Both the position numbers and the translations under genes were made by a program. Below, piece after piece: positions 26,682 to 35,608 of a DNA stretch of 64,000 bases. This DNA is from Polaromonas sp. JS666 (GTDB taxonomy: Bacteria; Pseudomonadota; Gammaproteobacteria; Burkholderiales; Burkholderiaceae_C): the NCBI RefSeq assembly GCF_900103405.1, contig NZ_FNHX01000001.1, forward strand, positions 744,001 to 808,000, in the 5' to 3' direction. The notes beneath the pieces were generated by a model, which was given only the letters and a program-made list of their open reading frames with translations, searched no databases and was not told the origin of the DNA. Numbering within the stretch: the first letter of the stretch is position 1; every line of letters starts with the position of its first letter.

Positions 26682-29600
26682 ATGAACGCTCCCCTCCCCC
26701 TCAAGATCAGCCGCGAGGCCGCGGCCCAGGCGTATGACGACGTGGCCCGCGTCAGCAACGAGGTCGCCGGCCGGCTGGCCGCGCGCCTGGCCGCCGAAAC
26801 CCAGGGCGAGGTGCTGTTCTCGCCGGCGGACCGCGGACGCTATGCCACCGACGCGTCCATCTACCAGGTCACGCCCGTGGGCGTGTTTGTGCCGCGCACC
26901 GATGCCGACGTCAAAACCGCGCTGGACATCTGCCGTGACCTGCAGGTGCCCATAGTCCCGCGCGGCGGCGGCACCAGCCAGTGCGGGCAGACGGTGGGCG
27001 CGGGCCTGGTGATAGACCATGCCAAGCACCTGCGCAACATCCTGGCCGTGGACCCGGGCGAGCGCACGGCCGAAGTCCAGCCCGGCATCGTGCTGGACCA
27101 CCTGAACGCTTCGCTCAAGCAGCACGGCCTGTGGTACCCGGTGGACGTCTCCACCAGCGCGCAGGCCACGCTGGGCGGCATGGCCGGCAACAACTCCTGC
27201 GGCAGTCGCAGCATTGCCTACGGCAACATGGTGCACAACGTGCTGGGCGCCAGCGCCTGGCGCTCCGACGGCAGCCTGCTGGAACTGGGCCGCTATGACA
27301 AGGCCGGCGGCGCGGCGCGCGAACTGGGCGACTATGTAAAAACGCTGTCCGACCGGCTGCGGCCCGAGCTGGAGGCGCACTGGCCCAAGGTGCTGCGCCG
27401 CGTGGCCGGCTACAACCTGGACATCTTCAACAACCAGAACGAAAAGCCCTATGCCCAGGACGGCTCGGTGAACCTGGCCCACCTGCTGGTGGGCAGCGAA
27501 GGCACGCTGGCGCTGACAAAATCGCTCACGCTGCGCCTGGCCGAGCTGCCGCGCACCAAGGTGCTGGGCGTGGTGAACTTCCCGACCTTCTACAAGGCCA
27601 TGGACACGGCCCAGCACATCGTGAAGCTGGGCGGCGACGGCATGCTGAGCGCAGTCGAGCTGGTGGACCGCACCATGATCGAGCTGTCGCTGCAGAACCC
27701 GGCCTTCGCACCCACGGTGCGCACTGCGCTCATCGGCCAGCCCGACGCGATTTTACTGGTGGAGTTCTCGGGCAACTCCAAGGCTGAGCTGGCGCCCAAG
27801 ATGCGCCAGCTGGTGGAACTGATGGGCGACCTGGGACTGCCCGGCTCGGTAGTCGAGATGATGGACGACGCGCCGCAGAAAAACCTCTGGGAAGTGCGCA
27901 AGGCGGGCCTGAACATCATGATGAGCCTCAAGGGCGACGGCAAGCCGGTCAGCTTTATCGAGGACTGCGCCGTGCCGCTGGAGCACCTGGCCGAGTACAC
28001 CGACGCGCTGACCAACGTGTTCCGCAAATACGGCAGCAAGGGCACCTGGTACGCCCATGCCTCTGTCGGCACGCTGCACGTGCGGCCCATATTGGACATG
28101 CGGCGCGAGGGCGGCGCCAAGATGCGCGCCATCGCCGAGGAGGCCTCGGCCCTGGTGCGCCACTACAAGGGTGCCTACAGCGGCGAGCACGGCGACGGCC
28201 TGTGCCGCGGCGAGTGGATTGAGTGGCAGTTCGGCCGCAAGATCAACGAGGCTTTTGCGCAGATCAAGAACTACCTGGACCCGCTGAACCTGCTGAGCCC
28301 GAATCGCATCATCAACCCGCCCAAGATGGACGACACACGGCTGATGCGCTTTCCGCCCAGCTACAAGGTCATCCCTATCAAGACCGCGCTGGACTGGAGC
28401 GCCTGGGACGTGCAGAACGACCCGGTGACCGAGCAGACCAGCGAGCCGGGCACCGGAGGCGACCCGGCCCAGGGTTTTGCCAAGGCCGTGGAGATGTGCA
28501 ACAACAACGGCCACTGCAGAAAGTTTGATACCGGCACCATGTGCCCCAGTTACCGCGCCACACGGGACGAAAAACATTTGACGCGCGGACGCGCCAACAC
28601 GCTGCGCCTGGCGCTGTCGGGCCAACTGGATGGCTTGAAAGCGGAAGACGCTTTCACCAGCGAGGCCGTGCAGGAGGCCATGGACTTGTGCGTGGGCTGC
28701 AAGGGCTGCAAGCGCGACTGCCCCACCGGCGTGGACATGGCCAAGATGAAGGTGGAGTTTTTACACCATTACAAGGCCAAACACGGCTACACGCTGAAAG
28801 ACCGGCTGGTCGCCCACCTGCCCGACTATGCGCACTGGGCCAGCCGCTTCGCGCCGCTGCTCAACCTGCGCGACAAGGTGCCGGGCCTGGCGGCCTGGAG
28901 TGAAAAAATCCTGGGCCTGTCGGCGCGCCGCACGCTGCCGCAGTGGCGCAGCAACACCTTCTGGAAGCGGCTGGGCGCACAGGCTGAAGCCGGCGCGGCG
29001 CCGCCGGGCCGCATCCACACCGCGAGCCGCGAGGAGGTGCTGGCCGCCACCAAGCCCGTGGTGCTATTCGTGGACACCTTCAACGGCTATTTCGAATCCG
29101 AAAATGCTTGGGCCGCGCTCAGGGTGCTGCAGGCAGGCGGCTACACGGTGCACGTCGCCGCCAAGACCACGGCCGACGGCAAAAGCCTGTGCTGCGGCCG
29201 CACCTACCTGGCCGGCGGCATGGTCGACAAGGCCAAGGCCAAGGCGCGCGAGGTGGTGGGCGCCCTGCTGCCCTTCGCCGAGCGCGGCATCGCCATCGTC
29301 GGCCTGGAGCCCTCCTGCCTGCTGACGCTGCGCGACGAGATGCTGGTGATGGGCCTGGGCGAGGCGGCGCAGACCATCAGCCGCCATGCGCTGCTACTGG
29401 AAGAATTCCTGGTACGCGAGGCGGCGGGCGGCAAGCTCGAGATGCTCAAGGGCCGGCTCAAGCCCGCGGCCCAGCCCATTCTTTTGCACGGCCACTGCCA
29501 TCAGAAGGCCTTTGGCGCGGTGAGCCCCATCCTGGACGTGCTGAGGCTGATCCCGGGCGCGCAGCCCGAGCTGATCGAATCCAGCTGCTGCGGCATGGCC

Positions 29601-29798
29601 GGCAGCTTCGGCTACGAGGCCGGCCACTATGAGGTGTCCATGCAGATGGCCGAATTGAGCCTGTTGCCGGCGGTGCGCAAGCAGCCAGATGCCATCGTGG
29701 TGGCCGACGGCACCAGTTGCCGCCACCAGATCAAGGACGGCGCGCAACGCGAGGCCATCCATGTGGCGGTGCTGCTGGCGCGGCAGCTGCAGGCTTAG
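26682..29798 (+). CDS. YdiJ/GlcD-like FAD-linked dehydrogenase with 4Fe-4S and CCG domains
   Basis: 1038 aa, similar in length and order to E. coli YdiJ (D-2-hydroxyglutarate dehydrogenase). The N-terminal half has a PCMH FAD-binding domain (PRGGGTSQCGQTVGAG, AGNNSCGSRS) and a GlcD-type C-terminal domain (YSGEHGDGLCRGEW). Two cysteine clusters follow: one starting CNNNGHCRKF and one in CVGCKGCKRDCPTGVD. The last 250 residues carry CCG-type motifs (LCCGRTYLAGG, HGHCHQKAFG, ESSCCGMAGS). It probably oxidises a D-2-hydroxyacid. Transcribed with gntR, 52 bases downstream. Confidence 0.85.
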   Translation: MNAPLPLKISREAAAQAYDDVARVSNEVAGRLAARLAAETQGEVLFSPADRGRYATDASIYQVTPVGVFVPRTDADVKTALDICRDLQVPIVPRGGGTSQCGQTVGAGLVIDHAKHLRNILAVDPGERTAEVQPGIVLDHLNASLKQHGLWYPVDVSTSAQATLGGMAGNNSCGSRSIAYGNMVHNVLGASAWRSDGSLLELGRYDKAGGAARELGDYVKTLSDRLRPELEAHWPKVLRRVAGYNLDIFNNQNEKPYAQDGSVNLAHLLVGSEGTLALTKSLTLRLAELPRTKVLGVVNFPTFYKAMDTAQHIVKLGGDGMLSAVELVDRTMIELSLQNPAFAPTVRTALIGQPDAILLVEFSGNSKAELAPKMRQLVELMGDLGLPGSVVEMMDDAPQKNLWEVRKAGLNIMMSLKGDGKPVSFIEDCAVPLEHLAEYTDALTNVFRKYGSKGTWYAHASVGTLHVRPILDMRREGGAKMRAIAEEASALVRHYKGAYSGEHGDGLCRGEWIEWQFGRKINEAFAQIKNYLDPLNLLSPNRIINPPKMDDTRLMRFPPSYKVIPIKTALDWSAWDVQNDPVTEQTSEPGTGGDPAQGFAKAVEMCNNNGHCRKFDTGTMCPSYRATRDEKHLTRGRANTLRLALSGQLDGLKAEDAFTSEAVQEAMDLCVGCKGCKRDCPTGVDMAKMKVEFLHHYKAKHGYTLKDRLVAHLPDYAHWASRFAPLLNLRDKVPGLAAWSEKILGLSARRTLPQWRSNTFWKRLGAQAEAGAAPPGRIHTASREEVLAATKPVVLFVDTFNGYFESENAWAALRVLQAGGYTVHVAAKTTADGKSLCCGRTYLAGGMVDKAKAKAREVVGALLPFAERGIAIVGLEPSCLLTLRDEMLVMGLGEAAQTISRHALLLEEFLVREAAGGKLEMLKGRLKPAAQPILLHGHCHQKAFGAVSPILDVLRLIPGAQPELIESSCCGMAGSFGYEAGHYEVSMQMAELSLLPAVRKQPDAIVVADGTSCRHQIKDGAQREAIHVAVLLARQLQA

Positions 29799-29904
29799 GC
29801 CCCGTTGGCGAGGGCGGCCCGGGCACTTTCGGGCTGCCTCCGGACCGCCTTCGCGAGTGGCGTGTCAGAATAGCCCGCAAATTATTCCAACAAGGAGGGC
29901 TTTC

Positions 29905-30891
29905 ATGAACCGTTTGTGGACGCGCATCTGCGCGCTGGCTGTTTGTCTGTCTTGTGCCGCCGCCATGGCACAGACCCTGTCAAAAGAAGAAAGCGAAAAG
30001 ATCTGGGCCGAGGGCCGCGCCGCCGCCAAGGAAGGGCCGCAGGACATCGCGCTGGCGAGCCAGGCCGTGCTCAAGCTGCCCGCCGGCCGCATCTTTGTGC
30101 CGCAACCCCAGGCGGGCAAGCTGCTCAACGCCATGGGCAACCCCGGCACCGACTCGCGGCTGCAGGGCCTGGTGTTTCCGGCCACGGGCGACAGCTGGTT
30201 CATGACGGTGCGCTTCGAGGCGGCCGGCTATGTGAAGGACGACGACGCCAAGGACTGGAACGCAGACGAGCTGCTCAAAAGCTACCGCGAAGGCACCGAG
30301 GCGTCGAACGCCGAGCGCAAAAAAATGGGTTTCCCCGAAATGGAGATCGTGGGCTGGGCTGAAAAGCCGGCCTACAACGCCGCCACCCACCGCCTGGTCT
30401 GGGCCATGTCCAGCAAGGACCGCGGCGCGCCCTCAGGCGCGGCGCAGGGCGTGAACTACAACACCTATGCGCTGGGCCGCGAAGGTTACTTCAGCCTGAA
30501 CCTGGTCACAGCGCTGGACGACCTGCCCAAGGACAAGCCCGCCGCGGCGGAACTGCTGGCCGCCCTGCAGTACGACGAGGGCAAGCGTTACGCCGATTTC
30601 AACGCCAAGACCGACAAGGTGGCCGAATACGGCCTGGCCGCGCTGGTGCTGGGCGTGGCCGCGAAAAAACTGGGCTTCTTCGCGGTGATCGCGCTGTTTT
30701 TCGCCAAGTTCGCGAAGGTGATCTTTCTGGCCGTGGCGGGCTTTGGCACGCTGTTCCTGAAATACTTCAAACGCAAGCCGGCCCCTGTGCCTGCCGCTAT
30801 GCCGGCGGTCAGCCGGGCCGAGCAGGACACCGTGCCCGCCGCGTTCAGCGGCGGCGCGGGGGACGTGCCGCCCGCGCCGCCCAAAGCCTGA
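29905..30891 (+). CDS. DUF2167 domain-containing membrane protein
   Basis: 328 aa. A signal peptide ends near AAMAQ. The DUF2167 region contains GDSWFMTVRFEAAGYVKDDDAKDW-type sequence and a TALDDLPKDK stretch. Near the C-terminus are one or two membrane helices (residues about 245-285), then a proline/alanine-rich tail. AAGGAGGG lies close to the ATG at 29905, so the long open frame from 29689 is discarded. Function unknown; it is followed after 13 bases by a site-2 protease gene. Confidence 0.85.
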   Translation: MNRLWTRICALAVCLSCAAAMAQTLSKEESEKIWAEGRAAAKEGPQDIALASQAVLKLPAGRIFVPQPQAGKLLNAMGNPGTDSRLQGLVFPATGDSWFMTVRFEAAGYVKDDDAKDWNADELLKSYREGTEASNAERKKMGFPEMEIVGWAEKPAYNAATHRLVWAMSSKDRGAPSGAAQGVNYNTYALGREGYFSLNLVTALDDLPKDKPAAAELLAALQYDEGKRYADFNAKTDKVAEYGLAALVLGVAAKKLGFFAVIALFFAKFAKVIFLAVAGFGTLFLKYFKRKPAPVPAAMPAVSRAEQDTVPAAFSGGAGDVPPAPPKA

Positions 30892-30904
30892 ACGGCGAAG
30901 CGGC

Positions 30905-31630
30905 ATGGCCAAGCTCCTGTTGCTGCTTTTCACGGGCGCCAAGTTCGGCAAGCTGCTGCTGACCGGCGGCAGCATGCTGGTGTCGGTGTTCGCATATGCG
31001 CTGCTGTTCGGCTGGCGTTATGCGGTGGGCTTTGTGCTGCTGCTGTTCGTGCATGAGATGGGCCACTACATCGCCGCCCGCCAGCGCGGCCTCAATGTAG
31101 GTGCGCCCACCTTCATCCCTTTTGTGGGCGCCTGGGTGGAGCTCAAGGACATGCCGCATGACGCGGAAACCGAAGCCTATGTGGGCCTGGGCGGCCCGCT
31201 GCTGGGCACGGTGGGGGCGCTGGCCTGCTATTTCGTGGCACGCGACCAGGACAGCAATTTGCTGCTCGCGATCGCCTATTCCGGCTTCTTCCTGAACCTC
31301 TTCAACCTGATCCCGCTGTCGCCATTCGACGGCGGGCGCATTACCGCGGTGCTGTCGCCGCGCATCTGGCTGCTGGGGGTACCGGTGCTGGTGGCACTGT
31401 TCTTCTGGCGGCCCAGCCCCATGCTGATCCTGATGGCGCTGCTGGCCGCGCCGCAGCTGCTCAAGGCGATACGCTACAAATCGGACAGCGAGGAGGCCCA
31501 GACCTATTACGCGGTCAGCGCGGCCACGCGTTTCGAGTACGGGTTTTATTACCTGGCGCTGGCGGGCTTCCTGGCCGTGATGACGCACGACGTGCATGAA
31601 ATGCTGCGCGGCGTGGGCGCCGTTCGTTAG
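30905..31630 (+). CDS. Site-2 protease family (M50) membrane metalloprotease
   Basis: 241 aa with about five hydrophobic segments. The zinc motif HEMGH (in FVHEMGHYIAARQRG) sits in the second helix and the second metal motif SPFDGGRI near residue 140, as in S2P enzymes that cut within membranes. It lacks a PDZ domain. It probably forms a two-gene unit with the DUF2167 gene. Confidence 0.87.
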   Translation: MAKLLLLLFTGAKFGKLLLTGGSMLVSVFAYALLFGWRYAVGFVLLLFVHEMGHYIAARQRGLNVGAPTFIPFVGAWVELKDMPHDAETEAYVGLGGPLLGTVGALACYFVARDQDSNLLLAIAYSGFFLNLFNLIPLSPFDGGRITAVLSPRIWLLGVPVLVALFFWRPSPMLILMALLAAPQLLKAIRYKSDSEEAQTYYAVSAATRFEYGFYYLALAGFLAVMTHDVHEMLRGVGAVR

Positions 31631-31648
31631 GCCTGGGTGGCGGGCGTT

Positions 31649-31903
31649 TCAGTCCGGCACGAACTTGGCGTTGAAGCTGGCCTGGTCTTCGGCCAGCTCC
31701 AGCGTGACCAGCTGGCCCATGCGCATGTCGGCCAGCCGACAAGCCCCGAACAGGCTGTATTTGCCTTTGAGCTGGTAGCTTTCCATGTCGATCAGCATGT
31801 AGGAGTGCGGCACAAACACCTGGTGCAGGAAAATCGTACGGTGCCGGTTGCGCGGCGACGGAAAGAGCTTGTAATGCTCGGTGGTGATGCTTTGTGCGGC
31901 CAT
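31649..31903 (-). CDS. Small hypothetical protein
   Basis: 84 aa, no signal peptide or membrane helix. Residue usage looks coding (IFLHQVFVPHSYMLIDMESY and LADMRMGQLVTLELAED). No motif is recognised and the ribosome binding site is weak. It is convergent with the M50 protease gene. Confidence 0.5.
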   Translation of the reverse strand: MAAQSITTEHYKLFPSPRNRHRTIFLHQVFVPHSYMLIDMESYQLKGKYSLFGACRLADMRMGQLVTLELAEDQASFNAKFVPD

Positions 31904-32008
31904 GGTGGAGTCAGGAAGCGGGTTGCCCGGAATGGCGCCCTACCCCGACTGTAAGCTCTAGCCTTGCCGATTCCTGTTTTTTTGAACGCCCTTTTTGCAT
32001 GGATACCT

Positions 32009-32605
32009 ATGACCGAGCGCCATCCCACCCCCGGTAAAGAAGAAATCGCGCTGCTGGAGCCCTTCGAGCGGCTGGGCCTGGACCAGATCGAAGTCGTGTC
32101 CACCGCCGAGCGGGCAGCCCAGGCACTCAAGGACCTGACCGGCGCCACGGTACTGGGCTTTGACACCGAGTCCAAACCCACCTTCGCCAAAAATGAGGCC
32201 TCGGACGGGCCGCACATCGTGCAGCTCGCAACCCTTCACAAGGCCTGGATCTTCCAGCTCGAAGACGCCGAATGCCGGCGCGCCGTGGGCCTGGTGCTGA
32301 GCTCACCCGCCGTGATCAAGGCCGGCTTTGGCCTGGGCGACGACCAGCGCCGCATCATCCGCAAGCTGGGCACGGACCTGCAGGGTGTGCTGGACCTCAA
32401 CGTGGTGTTTCGCGAGCGCGGCTACCGCAAGGACATGGGCGTGCGCGGCGCCGTGGCGGTGATGTTCAACAAGCGTTTCCTCAAGTCCAAAAAAGCGGCG
32501 ACCTCCAACTGGGCCAACGAAAGGCTCACGGAGGCGCAAATCATTTACGCGGCCAATGATGCCTATGGCGCGCTGCGGGTGTACCGGGCGCTGGGACTGG
32601 ATTGA
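32009..32605 (+). CDS. DEDD-family 3'-5' exonuclease (RNase D-like domain)
   Basis: 198 aa. The exonuclease motifs are visible: VLGFDTES (Exo I Asp/Glu), AGFGLGDD with downstream Asp (Exo II), and YAANDAYGALRVY (Exo III Y-x3-D). It lacks the HRDC domain of true RNase D, so it is a stand-alone 3'-5' exonuclease domain protein. The ATG at 32009 is the first that gives a full domain. Confidence 0.85.
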   Translation: MTERHPTPGKEEIALLEPFERLGLDQIEVVSTAERAAQALKDLTGATVLGFDTESKPTFAKNEASDGPHIVQLATLHKAWIFQLEDAECRRAVGLVLSSPAVIKAGFGLGDDQRRIIRKLGTDLQGVLDLNVVFRERGYRKDMGVRGAVAVMFNKRFLKSKKAATSNWANERLTEAQIIYAANDAYGALRVYRALGLD

Positions 32606-32641
32606 CGCAGGCTTTACATTAACCCCATCAAGGAAATTCGC

Positions 32642-32875
32642 ATGAAAAACACTTACCTGCTGTCTTCGCTGCTGCTGGCCGGCGCCCTGCTCTCGGGTTG
32701 TGCCGCCGAACTGCTGAGCAACAGTGAAAAGCTGATCATCGTCAAAGGCCGCCCTTCACAGCTGCCCGACGCCACCGAGATCGCCGAAACCGAATGCCAG
32801 AAGCGCGGCGGCCGGCATGCGCGCTTGATCACCAAGCCGGCTGAAGGCCAGTACGGCTTTGAGTGCGTGCGCTAA
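32642..32875 (+). CDS. Small putative lipoprotein
   Basis: 77 aa. A lipoprotein signal peptide with lipobox LLSGC (Cys20) is clear, followed by a short soluble domain with three further cysteine-containing positions (ETECQKRGG and FECVR). AAGGAA precedes the ATG. Function unknown. Confidence 0.75.
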   Translation: MKNTYLLSSLLLAGALLSGCAAELLSNSEKLIIVKGRPSQLPDATEIAETECQKRGGRHARLITKPAEGQYGFECVR

Positions 32876-32911
32876 GGCGCATTTTCTCCGAGCCTCTCCC
32901 GGGCCGGCGCT

Positions 32912-34186
32912 TCAGCTGTCCTGCAAGGCGGACTCAGCCCAGTGCAAAAAGCCCTGGCCTGCCGCGGTAAAACGTGCGTGCGCGCGCAGCAGTTCGAAAC
33001 CTTCACGCGCCTGCGTCCGCAATTCGTCCAGGCGGGTGGTGGCATCTCGCCGCAGCGTGGCATCGAGGCGATGGTCCTGCAGGTAGCGGACCAGCGCCAT
33101 GACGCAGTGCAGGTGCACATAAACCCCCTCGAAGATCCCGACCACCGGGCGTGGGTCGGTGCGCCACCCGACCGGAAAACGCGCGCCAGTCTGCACGGGC
33201 TGCAGCAGCGGGACGGCTTCCTCGATATAACGCAGCTTCACGTGGCTGTGCTCGTGGACCAAGCTTTCCAGGGTGCGCAAGATCGTGGACGGGTGTATCC
33301 ATGCCGCCCCCTGCATGGAGGAAATCGTGAACCCTTCCATCTGCCAGCCCGGCGGCGGCAGGCGCGGCACCACCACGCGCATCATGCTGCGCCAGTCGTC
33401 ATACTCCTCGGGCCAGGCCGACAGCAGGGCCTGCGCCGCTTCGATGATGGGGCGATGGCGGCCCTGCGGGTAGGAGCGTTCGCGCACGTCAGTTTCCTGT
33501 TCACGCACGGTGCTGCCGCGCTCGGGTGTGCGTGTCTCGTCAAGCGACACCCGCAAGCCCGGCAGATCGTTGCGGACCACGATGTGGGACCGCGGCAGCA
33601 GCGCCTGCGGCGCGACAAGACAGGTGCTCAAGGTCTGGCCACCGGCTGACGGCCGGCTCAGGTGGACCCAGGCGCCTTTACGCCGGCATAACCAGGCGCC
33701 GTCGGCATGGCCGGCCGGCAGTTCGACGCCGCCGGCGCAATCCCAGGTCTCGATGCGGCCGCCGCGTGACATCAACACCCTGCTGCGCGGCGACATCTCG
33801 GAAAGGCCCGGCATATAGTTGGCGACCGACGCGAGCAAGGGCTCAACAGCCGGCAGCGGCGCGCCCGCGATCAGCGCCCGCCCGGTCGCATGCAACCAGC
33901 GGCGGTACAAAGGGGAGGAACCGATGGCGATGCGCTCATGCGGCAGCAGGGCCTCCAGGTCGAGCACCGCCTGCTCCCAGTGTTCGCGATGCGCGGCCAG
34001 CGCCGGTGAAACCTGAACGATGTCGGCCAGAGCCAGAAAGTCGTCCAGGCGGCCCGCGGCGGATTCATGGACCAGGTTGGCCGTGATCACGGCGTCCGGC
34101 ATCAAGGCCAGCTCGACAAAATCGGCGCACTGCAATTCAGGCTTGGCTGCCTGTGGCGGCGGCATTTTCCGGGTCACTGTGGGCAT
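32912..34186 (-). CDS. HExxH-motif RiPP modification protein (putative alpha-KG-type peptide beta-hydroxylase)
   Basis: 424 aa. The metal motif HEHSH lies at 311-315 in SLVHEHSHVKLRY, followed at about 340-355 by WRTDPRPVVGIFEGVYVHLH, the partner motif of the HEXXH-domain family found beside FxsB-type radical SAM genes. Fused relatives are reported to beta-hydroxylate the cyclophane peptide made by their radical SAM partner; that role here is inferred. The ATG at 34186 follows GAGGT and overlaps the end of the radical SAM gene by 50 bases, so the two are coupled. The N-terminal 250 residues have no recognised motif. Confidence 0.75.
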   Translation of the reverse strand: MPTVTRKMPPPQAAKPELQCADFVELALMPDAVITANLVHESAAGRLDDFLALADIVQVSPALAAHREHWEQAVLDLEALLPHERIAIGSSPLYRRWLHATGRALIAGAPLPAVEPLLASVANYMPGLSEMSPRSRVLMSRGGRIETWDCAGGVELPAGHADGAWLCRRKGAWVHLSRPSAGGQTLSTCLVAPQALLPRSHIVVRNDLPGLRVSLDETRTPERGSTVREQETDVRERSYPQGRHRPIIEAAQALLSAWPEEYDDWRSMMRVVVPRLPPPGWQMEGFTISSMQGAAWIHPSTILRTLESLVHEHSHVKLRYIEEAVPLLQPVQTGARFPVGWRTDPRPVVGIFEGVYVHLHCVMALVRYLQDHRLDATLRRDATTRLDELRTQAREGFELLRAHARFTAAGQGFLHWAESALQDS

Positions 34187-35333
34187 GGCTACCTCGCTGT
34201 TGAAGGGAAGATTCGATAAGGCCTAGCGCGGTGTCGAAAAAATACATCTGGTCCGCGCACAGCACGGACTCGCGCTGCGCGATGCCGTCTTTCGCGTCGC
34301 TGCGGCCGGGAAGGAAACCGCCGCCGCAGATCAGGCGGTGGCGGCAGCCCGAGCATTTCGCGGGAAGTTCGGCGCGCAAGTTGAGCAGCCGCGCGAACAG
34401 CGGGTCACCGGCCAGCGCGGCGATGCCGTCCATGGCTATGTGGAAAGACGTGCCGGCCGAGCCATCGCCGGCCACACGCAGGTAGTCGGGGTATTCGTAG
34501 CTGCCGTCGGTATTGACGACAAACATGTTGTAGCTGTCGTTCACCAGGGCATCGATATGGCCCAGCCCGCCCAGCGCGACATGAAGCAGGTTGTTGAAAA
34601 GCCGGATGGTGATGCCCGGATCGTCCAGCGCCCACCAGGCGCGGAACAGTTCGGCATACCAGGCGCCGTAGCGCGGCGCGGCGGCATAGGCACGCGACGC
34701 CCCCAGCGGCCACGGAGGATGGCGCCAGTTGAATTCGATGGGCCACAACACGTCGACCTTGGAAATCGGCAGGCTTCGCACCCAGGCGAGGAACTCCACC
34801 GGAGGCAGCGCAGGGTTGGCCACCGCCAGAAAACCGCCTATCAAACCGCCATCGCCGTCGGCGAGCATGCGCTCGACGTTGGCCATGACACGCGCATAGG
34901 TGCCGCGGCCGAGCTTGTCCACACGCGCGGCATCGTTCACTTCGAGCGGGCCGTCCAGGCTGACGCCCAGCGACACGCGGTGTTCGCGAAACAGGGAAAG
35001 CAATTGCGGCGCGATCGGCTGCACCAGGTTGGTTTGTATCGCGACGTCGAGGTTCCAGCCTTGTTCGCGGCGGCTAGCGATCTGCGAAAGCAGCTCGGCA
35101 AAGCTGGCATCGGGCCAGAGCATGGGTTCGCCGCCGTGCAAGACGATGGAAAAGGGTTCGGGCTCGCCCCGCGGATGGTAGTCGCAGATGCGGTCCAGCA
35201 GGCGCAAAGCGGTGGGCAAGGCCATGCGTGCCGGCATGCGCTCGAAAGTGCGGTCCGCCTGGTTGAACATGTAGCAGTAGCTGCAATCGATGTCGCACAC
35301 CGCTGTCAGTTTGACGATGGCCGAACGAAACAT
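34137..35333 (-). CDS. Radical SAM/SPASM peptide maturase, FxsB-like
   Basis: 398 aa. The SAM-cluster cysteines are C13, C17 and C20 (AVCDIDCSYCYMF), followed by the GGEP motif (VLHGGEPMLW) and the LGVSLDGP strand. The C-terminus has a SPASM-like cluster region, KCSGCRHRLICGGGF with a further Cys in SVLCADQ. Enzymes of this type form C-C crosslinks, often three-residue cyclophanes, in ribosomal peptides. It lies 80 bases after the precursor gene, behind an attenuator-like hairpin, and overlaps the HExxH gene. Confidence 0.88.
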   Translation of the reverse strand: MFRSAIVKLTAVCDIDCSYCYMFNQADRTFERMPARMALPTALRLLDRICDYHPRGEPEPFSIVLHGGEPMLWPDASFAELLSQIASRREQGWNLDVAIQTNLVQPIAPQLLSLFREHRVSLGVSLDGPLEVNDAARVDKLGRGTYARVMANVERMLADGDGGLIGGFLAVANPALPPVEFLAWVRSLPISKVDVLWPIEFNWRHPPWPLGASRAYAAAPRYGAWYAELFRAWWALDDPGITIRLFNNLLHVALGGLGHIDALVNDSYNMFVVNTDGSYEYPDYLRVAGDGSAGTSFHIAMDGIAALAGDPLFARLLNLRAELPAKCSGCRHRLICGGGFLPGRSDAKDGIAQRESVLCADQMYFFDTALGLIESSLQQRGSHAHSDPENAAATGSQA

Positions 35334-35366
35334 GGGAATGGGCGAATAAGGGACCAGGGCCGGAAC

Positions 35367-35395
35367 GGGGCGCGCGAAAAATCTTCACGCGCCCC
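35367..35395 (-). terminator. Attenuator-like hairpin between RiPP precursor and maturase genes
   Basis: On the minus strand GGGGCGCGTGAA pairs with TTCGCGCGCCCC, a 12-bp stem (one G-T pair) with the 5-base loop GATTT. No T-run follows, so it is more likely a partial terminator or mRNA stabiliser that favours the precursor over the enzymes than a full stop. Confidence 0.6.
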
Positions 35396-35413
35396 GCGAT
35401 GGCTAGCCGGCAG

Positions 35414-35608
35414 TTACCACTTCAGGCCGAACACGATGCTGATTGCCGCCGGATTAAAACCGGGCCGGCCCGCGAGCTGGGCAATGGCGGTTTCGAGGAT
35501 GCGGCCTTCGACAACCTTCTGGTTGAGCGAATTCACGTCCCCTTTGAAATTGGACGACAGGTTGCGCGACAAGGTGTGGGCTTCCGCGTTATTCGAGGTG
35601 GTAGGCAT
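35414..35608 (-). CDS. Putative RiPP precursor peptide
   Basis: 64 aa, the first gene of the radical SAM/HExxH operon. AAGGA lies 7 bases before the ATG at 35608. The polar N-terminal part (residues 1-45, NNAEAHTLSRNLSSNFKGD and VEGRILETAIAQL) fits a leader; the C-terminal GRPGFNPAAISIVFGLKW fits a core rich in aromatic residues (F51, F60, W64). Size, position and the downstream enzymes make this the expected substrate. No peptidase or exporter gene is adjacent. Confidence 0.7.
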   Translation of the reverse strand: MPTTSNNAEAHTLSRNLSSNFKGDVNSLNQKVVEGRILETAIAQLAGRPGFNPAAISIVFGLKW

